From: SZUA-35 sp963781035
GTDB lineage: Bacteria > Actinomycetota > Acidimicrobiia > Acidimicrobiales > SZUA-35
NCBI GenBank assembly: GCA_963781035.1
Contig: CAWAEN010000004.1
Span: forward strand, 868,001 to 932,000
Direction: 5' to 3'
DNA: 64,000 bases
Under the pieces are notes generated by a model. That model saw only the letters and a list, made by a program, of their open reading frames with translations, did no database searches and was not told the DNA's origin. A program made the translations under genes and the position numbers. Shown here piece by piece: positions 27,310 through 35,988 of this stretch. Each line of letters starts with the position of its first letter. The stretch's first letter is position 1.

Positions 27310-28866
27310 ATGGACACGCTCTACGACGGAACCGACGCCTGGATGGACGCCGTCGAGAGTCGCGATCCGCGTTTCGACGGAGTGGTCACGGTCGGTGTCA
27401 CCTCGACCGGTATCTACTGTCGTCCCAGCTGCCCCACTCCGGTCCGTCCCAAGCGGAAGAACATGCGTTTCTTCTCGACCTCGGCCGCGGCCCAACACGC
27501 CGGGTTCCGGGCGTGCAAGCGGTGTGCCCCTGACGCGACACCGGGGTCTCCGGAGTGGAACTGGCGTGACGATCTTGTCGCCCGCGCCATCCGAGCGATC
27601 GACGACGGTGTGGTCGACCGGATCGGGGTCGAAGGCCTCGCCGGTTCCCTCGCTGTCAGCTCTCGTCATCTCCACCGCCTGCTGACAACGTCCCTCGGCA
27701 CGACTGCGCTCGGATTGGCCCGGGCTCGCCGAGCTCGAGCTGCCCGTGTCCTCATCGAGACGACCGATCTGGGATTCGCCGACGTCGCGTTCGCCGCCGG
27801 CTTCGACAGCGTCAGGCAGTTCAACGACACGATCAGGGAGGTGTTCGCCTCGACGCCGACCGAGCTCAGGGCCAAGCGGTCCGGGAGGCGACCGGCGGGG
27901 GAGTGGATCGAGGTCCGGCTGCCGTTTCGACCACCGCTGCATGTCGGCCATCTCTTCACCTGGCTGGCGCTGCACGCGGTCGACGGCATCGAGTCGGTCG
28001 ACTGGACTGACGGTCCGCTCTACCGCCGTTCGATGTTGCTTCCCGGCGGACCGTGCATCGTCGAGGTCAGACCAGGGCCCGAATCGATGCACGCCCGGTT
28101 CCGGCTGGCCGCGATCGGCGACCTACAGGTCGCGATCCAGCGCACCCGCCGGTTGCTCGACCTCGACAGCGACCCGGGTGTCATCGATCCTGCGCTCGCC
28201 GCCGACGTGGCGCTCGAAACCCTGGTGTCGCGTCGCCCCGGGATCCGTCTCCCCGGTGAGGTCGACGGTTGCGACGCAGCCATTCGGGCGGTGATCCACC
28301 AGCAGGTGTCGGTTGCCTCGGCCCGAGCGGTGTGCAGTCGTCTCGTCCGAGCTCACGGAACGCCCCTGGAGCATCCGGTCGGGGCGATCAGCCACGTGTT
28401 CCCCACCGCTGAGATCTGGGCATCGCTCGATCCGGAACAGCTGGGGCTGCCGAAATCCCGGGCCGCCACGCTCGTCAGAGTCGCCGAGGCGATCGACGAT
28501 GGGACGGTCGACCTCTCGCCGTCCGCCGATCGAGCTGCGGCCTCCCGGCAGCTGCTCGCAGTCAAGGGCATCGGACCGTGGACCACTGCGGTGATCTCGA
28601 TGAAGGCCCTGGGAGATCCCGATGTGTTCGCCGAGGGCGATCTGGCGCTTCGTCGGGTTGCCGCCGAGCTCGGTCTGCCCTCCGAGGCAGCCGATCTCGG
28701 TGGGGCTGCAACTCGGTGGCGTCCATGGCGCTCGTATGCCATGCATCATCTGTGGGCCGACTACCTCGCCCCCGGTCATCCGTCCATCGACGGGCCGACG
28801 TCCGATACGACACACCCGAGCCACACACTGCCCAGTTCTCCGACCTCGCCAGGAGCATCGACATGA
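27310..28866 (+). CDS. Bifunctional Ada-type regulator / AlkA DNA-3-methyladenine glycosylase
   Basis: 518 residues. The N-terminal Ada zinc domain has four cysteines (37, 41, 69, 72; IYCRPSCPTP, FRACKRC) that bind Zn and take a methyl group from DNA phosphotriesters. An AraC-type helix-turn-helix (about 95-195, VSSRHLHRLLTTSLG, GFDSVRQFNDTIRE) follows. The rest is AlkA: an N-terminal fold, then the helix-hairpin-helix LLAVKGIGPWTTAVISM and catalytic Asp in FAEGDLALRR. It senses alkylation and excises 3-methyladenine. The stop overlaps the ogt start (ATGA), forming an alkylation-repair unit. Confidence 0.93.
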   Translation: MDTLYDGTDAWMDAVESRDPRFDGVVTVGVTSTGIYCRPSCPTPVRPKRKNMRFFSTSAAAQHAGFRACKRCAPDATPGSPEWNWRDDLVARAIRAIDDGVVDRIGVEGLAGSLAVSSRHLHRLLTTSLGTTALGLARARRARAARVLIETTDLGFADVAFAAGFDSVRQFNDTIREVFASTPTELRAKRSGRRPAGEWIEVRLPFRPPLHVGHLFTWLALHAVDGIESVDWTDGPLYRRSMLLPGGPCIVEVRPGPESMHARFRLAAIGDLQVAIQRTRRLLDLDSDPGVIDPALAADVALETLVSRRPGIRLPGEVDGCDAAIRAVIHQQVSVASARAVCSRLVRAHGTPLEHPVGAISHVFPTAEIWASLDPEQLGLPKSRAATLVRVAEAIDDGTVDLSPSADRAAASRQLLAVKGIGPWTTAVISMKALGDPDVFAEGDLALRRVAAELGLPSEAADLGGAATRWRPWRSYAMHHLWADYLAPGHPSIDGPTSDTTHPSHTLPSSPTSPGAST

Positions 28867-29426
28867 CCACCAACACTTCCTCCAAGACGAACTCTCCTGA
28901 CCTTGCTGTTTCCCGCTACGAATCGCCGGTCGGCGCACTGTCGCTGGTTGCCAGCGATCGTGGACTTCGGGCCGTCCTCTGGCCCCTGGACGCCACTGAG
29001 GATCAGCTGCATCGCGTACGGCTCGGCAAGCAGGTGCGTCGCTCGACTCCGGTGCTCGACGAGGCGGAGCGTCAGCTCGACGAGTACTTCGCCGGCGACC
29101 GATTGGCCTTCGATCTGATCCTCGATCTCCAGGGGACCGACTTCCAGCGAGAGGTGTGGCTGAGCCTCGCCGATGTCGGCTACGGCAAGACGCGGTCGTA
29201 CGGCGAGCAGGCTGAGCGGCTCAACCGACCGACGGCCACGAGAGCCGTTGCTGCCGCCAATGGCAAGAACCCGCTCTCGATCGTGCTGCCGTGCCACCGC
29301 ATCGTCGGAGCCAACGGCTCGCTCACGGGTTTTGCCGGTGGTCTTCGGAACAAGGCTCATCTGCTCGATCACGAGCGTCGGGTGCTCGGCATGGAACCGA
29401 AGTGGAGCGAGAACCGGCTGTTCTGA
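28863..29426 (+). CDS. ogt: Methylated-DNA-protein-cysteine methyltransferase
   Basis: 187 residues from ATG 28863. Removes alkyl groups from O6-alkylguanine by irreversible transfer to Cys144 in the PCHRIVGANGSLTGFAGG motif. The helix-turn-helix with the arginine finger is NRPTATRAVAAANGKNP. It overlaps the Ada-AlkA gene by four bases, so the two are co-expressed. The length is typical for Ogt with an N-terminal ribonuclease-like domain. Confidence 0.94.
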   Translation: MTTNTSSKTNSPDLAVSRYESPVGALSLVASDRGLRAVLWPLDATEDQLHRVRLGKQVRRSTPVLDEAERQLDEYFAGDRLAFDLILDLQGTDFQREVWLSLADVGYGKTRSYGEQAERLNRPTATRAVAAANGKNPLSIVLPCHRIVGANGSLTGFAGGLRNKAHLLDHERRVLGMEPKWSENRLF

Positions 29427-29464
29427 TGTGTCGCCGGAAGTTGCTCGCCGGCCCTGAATGAGGC

Positions 29465-29767
29465 TCAGTGACGACAGGCGGCGGAGTGTTCGTGATGTGC
29501 CAGCGCCACCAGCTTCGCACCGATGAACCGCTTCTTGGTGACCAGCTGGATCTTGCTGGCGTGACGCAACAGCTTGGGAGCGATCAGAACCGTGACGTCC
29601 TCGACGTGTTCACGCCGATAGCCGGAGGTCTTCTTTCCTTCGAGGTAGGTGTCGACCGACACCTCGGCGATACCGCCTCAACCAATGGGATCGATGAAGT
29701 CGATGGCGGCCGTGCCGCCCTTCGCTCGGATGGCTTCCATGGCTGAATCGGAGATCTCGAATTCCAT
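29465..29767 (-). CDS. HesB/IscA-like protein, candidate selenoprotein (in-frame TGA at 29680-29678)
   Basis: A 100-residue frame from ATG 29767 to the stop at 29465, interrupted only by TGA at codon 30. Both sides read in the same frame: MEFEISDSAMEAIRAKGG, then AIDFIDPIG-TGA-GGIAEVSVDTYLEGKK, then strands ending ALAHHEHSAACRH. The layout follows the A-type Fe-S carrier (IscA/HesB) fold, where the first conserved Cys sits in a G-C-S-G loop; here TGA falls at that position, followed by GG. HesB-like selenoproteins are a known bacterial family. A hairpin with loop GGUC lies 20 bases past the TGA. I read codon 30 as selenocysteine; a nonsense mutation is the alternative. Convergent with ogt, divergent from the aldo/keto reductase. 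Confidence 0.72.
29641..29677 (-). promoter_or_regulatory. Candidate bacterial SECIS element
   Basis: On the minus strand, 14 bases after the in-frame TGA, GGTGTC-GGTC-GACACC (29663-29648) forms a perfect 6-bp stem with the tetraloop GGUC. The E. coli fdhF SECIS, as I recall it, has the same GGUC loop and begins GGU and ends ACC as here, but with a bulged U that is absent. CGAG/CTCG pairs can extend the stem outside. The TGA-to-loop distance of 20 bases is in the usual bacterial range. Confidence 0.65.
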
Positions 29768-29825
29768 CACCCCAGTATGGAGGCGGTACACCCCCGTGAC
29801 GACCGCAGGTTTGTAGCCTGCGTGA

Positions 29826-30734
29826 ATGACTACTGGTGCATCCTTGGTGTCGACTGACAAGCGTTCGATCGGAGTGTTCGAGGTCGGCCCGCTCGGGTTC
29901 GGCTGTTGGCGCTTCACGATGGATGACGTCGGCGATGCCCAGGCAATGATCGAAGCGGCCCTTGCGGCCGGCATGAATCTGATCGACAACGCCGATGTGT
30001 ACGGCCTGGACTGGGGAGGTAGCGGGTTCGGCGACAACGAGGTGCTGCTGGGCAAGGTGCTCGCCAAGGCACCGCACCTCCGGGCTGAGATGGTGCTTGC
30101 CACCAAGGGTGGGATCGTTCCTCCCACCCCGTACGACTCGAGCGCGACCTACCTCGAGCAGGCGTGCGACGACAGCCTCCGCCGTCTCGGCGTCGATGTG
30201 ATCGATCTCTACCAGATCCATCGGCCAGACCTCTTCACCCATCCGGCCGAGGTCGCTGCGACGCTCGTCAAGCTCAAGGAAGCGGGGAAGATCGTCGAGG
30301 TCGGCGTCTCCAACCACACCCCGGCACAGACCGATGCGCTGCAGGCGCACCTGCCGTTCCCGATCGCCACCGATCAGCCCCAGTTCGCCATGACTCACCT
30401 GGATCCGTTGCGCGACGGCACCCTCGATCGCTGCATGCGTGACGGCGTCACGCCATTGGCGTGGAGCCCGTTGGCCGGGGGCAGCCTCGCTACCGGTGAA
30501 GGGCTGGACCCAGCGTTGCTCGCCATCATCGATGAACTCGCTGGGCGCGAAGGTGTCAACCGCGCCGCCATCGCGGTGGCGTTCGTGCTGGCCCATCCGT
30601 CCCGACCGGTTGCGCTGCTCGGTACCCAGAACCCCGCTCGCCTCGCCGAGTTGGGCGCTGCGACGTCGGTGACCCTCACCCGCGACGACGTCTACCGGAT
30701 CATCCCCGTGGTGGAAGGCGTCCCGCTGCCCTGA
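29826..30734 (+). CDS. Aldo/keto reductase
   Basis: 302 residues. NAD(P)H-dependent carbonyl reductase of TIM-barrel fold. The catalytic Asp and Tyr are in LIDNADVYGLDW, the Lys in VLATKGGIVPP and the His in DLYQIHRPDLF; the C-terminal LGTQNPARLAEL fits cofactor binding. The physiological substrate is unknown. It is followed by a LacI regulator with an operator in the 98-base gap, so sugar or polyol metabolism is plausible but unproven. Divergent from the HesB-like gene. Confidence 0.9.
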   Translation: MTTGASLVSTDKRSIGVFEVGPLGFGCWRFTMDDVGDAQAMIEAALAAGMNLIDNADVYGLDWGGSGFGDNEVLLGKVLAKAPHLRAEMVLATKGGIVPPTPYDSSATYLEQACDDSLRRLGVDVIDLYQIHRPDLFTHPAEVAATLVKLKEAGKIVEVGVSNHTPAQTDALQAHLPFPIATDQPQFAMTHLDPLRDGTLDRCMRDGVTPLAWSPLAGGSLATGEGLDPALLAIIDELAGREGVNRAAIAVAFVLAHPSRPVALLGTQNPARLAELGAATSVTLTRDDVYRIIPVVEGVPLP

Positions 30735-30767
30735 TCAGAAGGGTGGCGGTTGGCCACGCCCCGTAGC

Positions 30768-30783
30768 ATGTAAGCGCTTACAT
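30768..30783. promoter_or_regulatory. LacI-family operator
   Basis: ATGTAAGCGCTTACAT is a perfect 16-bp palindrome with the central CG typical of LacI/GalR operators (TGTAAGCGCTTACA). It lies 49 bases upstream of the LacI-type gene at 30833, so autoregulation is likely. Confidence 0.8.
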
Positions 30784-30832
30784 TCGGACGGAGCCCGGCC
30801 ATGACCAACAGCCGCCAGCAACGGGGGCCTTC

Positions 30833-31840
30833 ATGAACGATCTGCGTGCCAACGCCACAATCGAGGATGTCGCAGCAGCTGCTGGCGTGTCGGTGGCCAC
30901 GGTGAGTCGTGCCCTGCGGGATCTGCCGAACGTCGCTCCGTCGACCCGCGACAAGGTGCGGGCCGTGGCGAAGGATCTCGCCTACGTGTCCAATCCGTCG
31001 GCTTCGAGGCTCGCCGCCGGGCGAACCGGCACCGTTGCCGTCGTCGTGCCCATGTTCGATGCCTGGTATTTCTCCTGCGTTGTTGCCGGCATCGAGGCGG
31101 TTCTGAAGGACCGCCACGTCGACCTCCTCCTCTATGCCGTCGGGAACGAAGAAGACCGTTCGTCCTTCTTCGCCGGTCGCGGTGCGTGGTGGCGTCGAAG
31201 CGACGCGCTGATCATCGTCGACGTGGCGCTCCCCGACAACGTCGTTGCTCGACTCCACAACGGCGGCGCCCGAATCGTCACCATCGGATCCCGCACGGAA
31301 CCCTTCTCGTCGGTCACGCTCGACGAGCAAGCTGCAGCGGCAAGCGCCGCACGCCGGCTCATCGACCTCGGTCATCGTCGGATCGGCGTGCTCACCGGCG
31401 AGCCGTTGTCAGCCGACTTCCGGGTGCCGATGATGCGCCTGGAGGGATTCCGGCAGGCGATGATCGACGCCGGGGTCGACCCGACTCCCGAGCTGGCATG
31501 CGACGGCAACTTCTCGATCGAAGGCGGAGCCGAAGCGATGGCCGAGTTGCTGAGCCTCGGCGATCCGCCCACCGCCGTGTTCGCTCTGAGCGACGAGATG
31601 GCGTTCGGTGCCTTGGGCGAGCTGCGCCGTCGCGGCCTCTCGGCGCCAGACGATGTGGCAATCGTGGGTTTCGATGATCACCAGATGGCAGAGCTGCTCG
31701 AACTCACCACCGTGCACCAGCCGGTCGACACGGTCGGAGCGATGGCCGGACGCCTCGTGCTCGACGCGATCGAGAACCGTTCGGCACCGATCGAGCATCT
31801 CGTCCTGCCAACGGAGCTGATCCTTCGTTCGACGGCCTGA
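30833..31840 (+). CDS. LacI-family transcriptional regulator
   Basis: 335 residues. The N-terminal helix-turn-helix and hinge (ATIEDVAAAAGVSVATVSRALRDLPNV) are classic, followed by a periplasmic-binding-protein-like effector domain with VVVPMFDAWYFSCVV, HRRIGVLTG and VAIVGFDDHQMAELLELTTV. It probably binds the palindrome at 30768-30783. An 11-codon frame (30801-30836) ends in ATGA over its start and may be a translated leader. The effector is unknown. Confidence 0.93.
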   Translation: MNDLRANATIEDVAAAAGVSVATVSRALRDLPNVAPSTRDKVRAVAKDLAYVSNPSASRLAAGRTGTVAVVVPMFDAWYFSCVVAGIEAVLKDRHVDLLLYAVGNEEDRSSFFAGRGAWWRRSDALIIVDVALPDNVVARLHNGGARIVTIGSRTEPFSSVTLDEQAAAASAARRLIDLGHRRIGVLTGEPLSADFRVPMMRLEGFRQAMIDAGVDPTPELACDGNFSIEGGAEAMAELLSLGDPPTAVFALSDEMAFGALGELRRRGLSAPDDVAIVGFDDHQMAELLELTTVHQPVDTVGAMAGRLVLDAIENRSAPIEHLVLPTELILRSTA

Positions 31841-31842
31841 CC

Positions 31843-32559
31843 TCAGGCGCCGAACCGGAGTTCGAGGGGGACAGACTCCCCGGTCTCGTAGTTGGTCCGT
31901 CCGGTCTCGTCGAACACCCACACCGACTGTTGGCCGCGCACGACCCATGCAGCACCGTCGTGGACCAGACCAGTGTGCTCGTCCAAGCCAATCACCGTGG
32001 TTCCGACCGGCGCCGCGGCCACGATCTCCTCCGGCATGTTCGGACGGAATCGATCGACCCGATCGAAGTGAGGGATGACGCAGAGCCTGCGGAACAGGCC
32101 GAGCCCGTCGTGGAGGCCTTGCGACCGGGGTGAGGCCGTCACCGATCCCATCATCATGGCTCCGGCTGAACAGCCGGCGAGGGCCGCCCCGTTCTGCCAT
32201 GTCCGCAGCACTGCGTCCCAGACGACAGACGAGCGGAGTGTTGTGGTCACGTAGAGCGGATCGCCGCCGGAGAAGTAGATCATGTCGGCGGACTCGATGA
32301 TGGTGACGAGCTCGGGGTCGTTGGCCGACGCCTCGTCGATGACGGGAACCGGGATCGGTTGGGCGCCCATCTGTCGGTAGTGCTCGACACCGAGGGTGAT
32401 CCAGCGTTCGACACTGCCGGAGCCTTCCTGGCCCGCGGCGGTGGGAACGATCGCGACCCGTGGCGGGTGGTCGCCCTCGAAGCTCAGCAGCGCCCGGTCG
32501 ACCGCTTCGGTCGAAGGAAGGAACTCGCCGCTTCCGACGAGGGCGAGAGGGCCGGCCAT
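31843..32559 (-). CDS. Peptidase S51 / cyanophycinase-like protein
   Basis: 238 residues from ATG 32559. Class I amidotransferase-like fold with the serine nucleophile in AALAGCSAGAMMMG (about Ser131) and MIYFSGGDPLYV upstream, matching peptidase E and cyanophycinase relatives. The catalytic His is probably in VIPHFDRVDRF. It may cleave Asp-containing dipeptides or an isoaspartyl polymer; the sequence cannot decide. It converges with the LacI gene (2-base gap). Confidence 0.85.
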   Translation of the reverse strand: MAGPLALVGSGEFLPSTEAVDRALLSFEGDHPPRVAIVPTAAGQEGSGSVERWITLGVEHYRQMGAQPIPVPVIDEASANDPELVTIIESADMIYFSGGDPLYVTTTLRSSVVWDAVLRTWQNGAALAGCSAGAMMMGSVTASPRSQGLHDGLGLFRRLCVIPHFDRVDRFRPNMPEEIVAAAPVGTTVIGLDEHTGLVHDGAAWVVRGQQSVWVFDETGRTNYETGESVPLELRFGA

Positions 32560-32676
32560 GTTCGGACGGTAGTCCCTATACGTCGATTCCATGACAGAGG
32601 GAACCGCCCTCGATGTGGTTCCGTCTGATTCCCCGACGTCGACCACCGGCGTGTTGCGTTCTGAGAGGATCTGACC

Positions 32677-34140
32677 ATGACGAGATCGAACGACCGAGTC
32701 ACTCGAATCTACGGACCCGGTGACGGCTCGGTGTTCCGACGCCTCACCGCGTTGCTGTTCGCCCTTGCACTGGTGGCAGCGTCCTGTAGCTCGGGTGACG
32801 ACGACACGAGCAGCGAAGCGTTTGATGGAGCACCGGCGGTCGACCAGACGTTCGAGTCGAGCGACGGTGACGTCGGCGTCGATGCTCAGGCCGAATCCGA
32901 CATGGCGACGGGGGGCGACGAGGCCGCCGAGTTCGCCGAGCCGGAGTCCCCCCGAGATTCCGCGGGATCCGGCGGCCTCTCCGAGACGGCAGGTCTGCCT
33001 GTGATCGACAATGGGCGTGACATCATCTTCACCGCCACCGTGTCGGTCGAGGTCGAGGATGTGGTGGCTGCCAGTCAGGAGGCAGTGACCGCGATCCAGG
33101 GACTCGGGGGCGCATTGTTCGGGCAGGTCACCACTTCGGAAGGAGTGCCTCGGTCGACGCTGACGTTCAAGGTGGCGCCGAAGGACTTCCAGACGGCGTT
33201 GAGCCGGCTCGGCGACATCGGTTTCCTCCGTGACCAGGTGATCACGGCTGACGATGTCACCGAACGGGTCGTCGACCTGGAGAGCCAGATCATCACCGCG
33301 GCGTTGAGTGTCGACCGGCTGCGGGGTTTCCTCGAGAACGCCACGACGCTCACCGAGATCGCCGACCTGGAGCAACAACTCCTGATCAGGGAGACATCGC
33401 TCGAACAACTTCGTGGCCAGCTCCGCACCATCGAGGGCCAGGTCAGCCTGGCGACGATCACGGTGACCTTCAACCAGAAGCTGCCCGGTCCCGAGATCAC
33501 GGTCGAGCAGACCGCCTACCTCGGCCACGACGGCGGCGTCACCTGCCCAGGGCTCGACGAGCTCGCCGGTGACGAGGGCGAAGCGATCACGATCTGCTAC
33601 CGCATCACCAACTCCGGCGACACGCTGCTCGGTGATCTCGACGTCCGAGACGACGGGCTCGGCCTCGACATGGGCGACCTCGAACTGGTCGACGGATCGA
33701 TCGACCAGCCGTTGGCAGTCGGAGCGTCGGTGACCTTCGTCGCCGAGCTCGAGGCAGCACCGTCTGTTCAGGGCCGAGCCCAGGTCACGGCGTTGCCGGT
33801 GTCGGAGAACGGCACCGATCTGTTGCTCGGTCGTGTTGCCGGTCGGGATGATCTGGAGCTCGACATCGACGAGGACACGAGCCTGCCAGGCTTCCTCGAT
33901 GGTCTGTCGACGGGAGCCGGCGTCATCCTCCGCATTCTGGAGGTCCTGGTGCTGGTCGCCGGTTTCCTGCTCCCCTTCATCTGGGTGGTTCCCCTGATCT
34001 GGCTCGGCCGTCGCTGGTTCCTCCGACGTCGAGCGGCGAACATGCCGCCTCCGCCTGCGGCGCCGATGGCCGTCGCCGAGGAGTCCGAACTGGTCGGAGC
34101 GTCAGTCGATCGGGGGCAAGGGACCGAAACCGAGAGGTAG
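32677..34140 (+). CDS. DUF4349-containing lipoprotein
   Basis: 487 residues. The N-terminal signal with FALALVAASCSSGDDD is a lipobox. An acidic linker follows, then the DUF4349 domain (about 105-290: GRDIIFTATVSVEVEDV, DLESQIITAALSVDRLRGFLENATTL, with a coiled-coil middle). A beta-rich segment of about 120 residues, a membrane helix near 435-455 and a short RRR tail complete it. DUF4349 proteins are envelope-associated and of unknown function. A lipid anchor and a C-terminal helix in one protein is notable. Confidence 0.85.
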   Translation: MTRSNDRVTRIYGPGDGSVFRRLTALLFALALVAASCSSGDDDTSSEAFDGAPAVDQTFESSDGDVGVDAQAESDMATGGDEAAEFAEPESPRDSAGSGGLSETAGLPVIDNGRDIIFTATVSVEVEDVVAASQEAVTAIQGLGGALFGQVTTSEGVPRSTLTFKVAPKDFQTALSRLGDIGFLRDQVITADDVTERVVDLESQIITAALSVDRLRGFLENATTLTEIADLEQQLLIRETSLEQLRGQLRTIEGQVSLATITVTFNQKLPGPEITVEQTAYLGHDGGVTCPGLDELAGDEGEAITICYRITNSGDTLLGDLDVRDDGLGLDMGDLELVDGSIDQPLAVGASVTFVAELEAAPSVQGRAQVTALPVSENGTDLLLGRVAGRDDLELDIDEDTSLPGFLDGLSTGAGVILRILEVLVLVAGFLLPFIWVVPLIWLGRRWFLRRRAANMPPPPAAPMAVAEESELVGASVDRGQGTETER

Positions 34141-34324
34141 GTCTGCGGTCGTGAGACCGGCTGCGAACACGACGGTCTGCTCTGGCGGTCGCTCCCAGCC
34201 CAGACCCTCCCGCAAACCCACCATTGCCGCCATCAGCATCTGCGCCGCCAGTCCAGCTCGTCTGGGCCGGCGGCGTGGCGCGTGGAGCGCCGAGGGGGAG
34301 GGGGGACGATCGTCGATCGGACAA
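34102..34324 (-). CDS. Small unknown protein, start uncertain
   Basis: A minus-strand frame ending at 34102 encodes about 70 residues with RRAGLAAQMLMAAMVGLREGLGWERPPEQTVVF, which looks protein-like, with good third-position GC. A C run near 34308 makes the upstream frame unreliable: one frame starts at TTG 34324, the other reads on from 34689. It overlaps the 3' end of the DUF4349 gene by 39 bases. Weak support. Confidence 0.35.
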
Positions 34325-34343
34325 GCGTAGTGAAACGGCCGCC

Positions 34344-34682
34344 TCAGATCAGTTCGTCGAGTTCGGGGATCGGCGGTGATGAGATGACGAGGCGATCGAA
34401 GTGCTCGCCTCGGAGCTCGATGACATAGCCAGGCTTGCTGCCGGTCACGGCCACGAAGTCGACGAAGTCTCGCTTCCGCCAACTGCCCAGCGCGATCACG
34501 CCGGGTAGTCCTGTCCCCGGTGCCCGCCATCCACGGATGCCTTTCCTGGCGTTGTCCAACCGCTTCACCGAAACGACAGCAGTCATCGGCACCGACACAT
34601 CGGAACGGCGGAGCGCACCGACCCTCTCCCACCCAGAGAGTTCCACGTTGAGCTGTCCACCATCGACGCTGAGTGCTGCCAT
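34344..34682 (-). CDS. Bacterial PH-like domain protein
   Basis: 112 residues from ATG 34682. An all-beta pattern with strands LNVELSGWERVGAL, TAVVSVKRLDN, GVIALGSWRKRDFVDFVAV and YVIELRGEHFDRLVISSP resembles small bacterial PH-like proteins, which are thought to sense membrane or bind peptides. No catalytic motif. Function unknown. Its start is 124 bases from the divergent membrane gene. Confidence 0.55.
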   Translation of the reverse strand: MAALSVDGGQLNVELSGWERVGALRRSDVSVPMTAVVSVKRLDNARKGIRGWRAPGTGLPGVIALGSWRKRDFVDFVAVTGSKPGYVIELRGEHFDRLVISSPPIPELDELI

Positions 34683-34806
34683 GCGCCAAGTGTGCCCGAG
34701 CCTGCGGCGATTCGAGATCTGGAGTTCAGTGCCGGCCGCGATGCCCCGTGTCACCCGCGACCGGGTGGTTGTCCGTCTACCCATCACCCAACGAAGGAGG
34801 AATCAG

Positions 34807-35392
34807 ATGGATCGAAACGGAGATCGGAGAGTTCTGGCGGCAGCAGTGCTCGGCTGGATCGGAGTCGGCGGCTACGGGGCCTGGGAGATCGTGGGAAAGG
34901 AAGCCGGAGACGGGTGGGAACGGCCCTACGTACTGTTCTCGGTCTCGCTTCTTCTCGCTCTGGCCGCGACGGTGGCCGCCACCTGGGCATCCACCGGTTC
35001 GACAGGCCGCCGGACACTGCGAAGGGCGGGACTTGGTCTCGGCGTTCTCGCCGTGGCGAGCTCGGTGATGGCATGGGCGATGCCTCTGTGGGCCGCGCTG
35101 CTGGCGATCACCTGCCTCGTGCTCGCCGTTGGTGCACCGCGGCACATCCAGCGGGGTGTCGCGGTGCTCGCCGGTGCTCAGGTCGTCGGGATTGTCGGCG
35201 ATGGTCGTCGCATCTGAACTGGAGGTAGGCCCCCAGGACAGCTGGGGCGACTATCCAGCCGCGTTCGGCTTGGGCAACGTGGTCGTCGCGGTCGGATCCG
35301 TACTCGGTCTGACGATGCTCGCCAGGGCGGGCGGCTCAGCTCGGGTGGAGCGGGCGATGAACGTCGGTCGAGAGTCACCGGCCACGGCCTGA
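34807..35392 (+). CDS. Membrane protein (one frameshift)
   Basis: About 194 residues from ATG 34807, with a strong AAGGAGG site seven bases upstream. Four hydrophobic segments (VLAAAVLGWIGVGGYG, LFSVSLLLALAATVAA, GLGVLAVASSVMAW, LLAITCLVLAVGA). The frame is lost near 35197 (extra G) and resumes as SELEVGPQDSWGDYPAAFGLGNV with a fifth segment VVVAVGSVLGLTML, ending at 35392. Unknown function; it stands ahead of an ECF sigma factor on the same strand. Confidence 0.55.
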
Positions 35393-35502
35393 ACCTCCTC
35401 GAGGGTTTCCAGCAGCGGCGGCGAGGTGTGTGAACAAGACTCGAGTGGTGGAAGGAGTGAGCGACGGTTGAGTGGTCCGATCCTGATGCGGTCATCGCCG
35501 CC

Positions 35503-35988
35503 ATGTACCGGGAACATGCGCGATCACTCGTCGGCCTGGCCCGATTGTTCGTCGATCATCGAGACGCCGCCGAGGACGTCGTCCAGGAGGCCTTCATTCG
35601 TCTCTCACGGTCGCTGCACCGAATCGACGACCCGTCGAAGGCGGCTGCGTATCTCCGTTCGATCGTGTTGAACCTCGCCCGCGACCACAATCGTCGTGGT
35701 CTGCTGGCCCTCCGGCACGCCCCACCGGTCGATGATCTCGACCCGGTCGGGCTCGACGAGACGATCAGCGATCGGCAGGATCACCAGCGACTCGTCGCCG
35801 GGCTGCGGGAACTTTCTCGTCGCCAGCGGGATTGCATTGCCCTTCATTATCTGCTCGAGCTCACGGTCGTCGAGATCGCCGACACGCTCGGGCTCTCCCC
35901 GAACTCGGTCAAGACCCACCTGAAACGGGGGCTCGCCTCGCTGCGGTCCACCCCCGATCTCGCATTGCTGCTCGAGGAGGACCGATGA
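35503..35988 (+). CDS. ECF-type RNA polymerase sigma factor
   Basis: 161 residues from ATG 35503. Region 2 includes AEDVVQEAFIRLSRSL, and region 4 includes LSRRQRDCIALHYLLELTVVEIADTLGLSPNSVKTHLKRG. The same frame upstream reads VEWSDPDAVIAA, typical of an ECF N-terminus, but is blocked by a stop. A single extra base near 35470 would join it to GTG 35457, so the real start is probably there. The stop overlaps the next gene (ATGA), which by position should encode its anti-sigma factor. Confidence 0.87.
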   Translation: MYREHARSLVGLARLFVDHRDAAEDVVQEAFIRLSRSLHRIDDPSKAAAYLRSIVLNLARDHNRRGLLALRHAPPVDDLDPVGLDETISDRQDHQRLVAGLRELSRRQRDCIALHYLLELTVVEIADTLGLSPNSVKTHLKRGLASLRSTPDLALLLEEDR

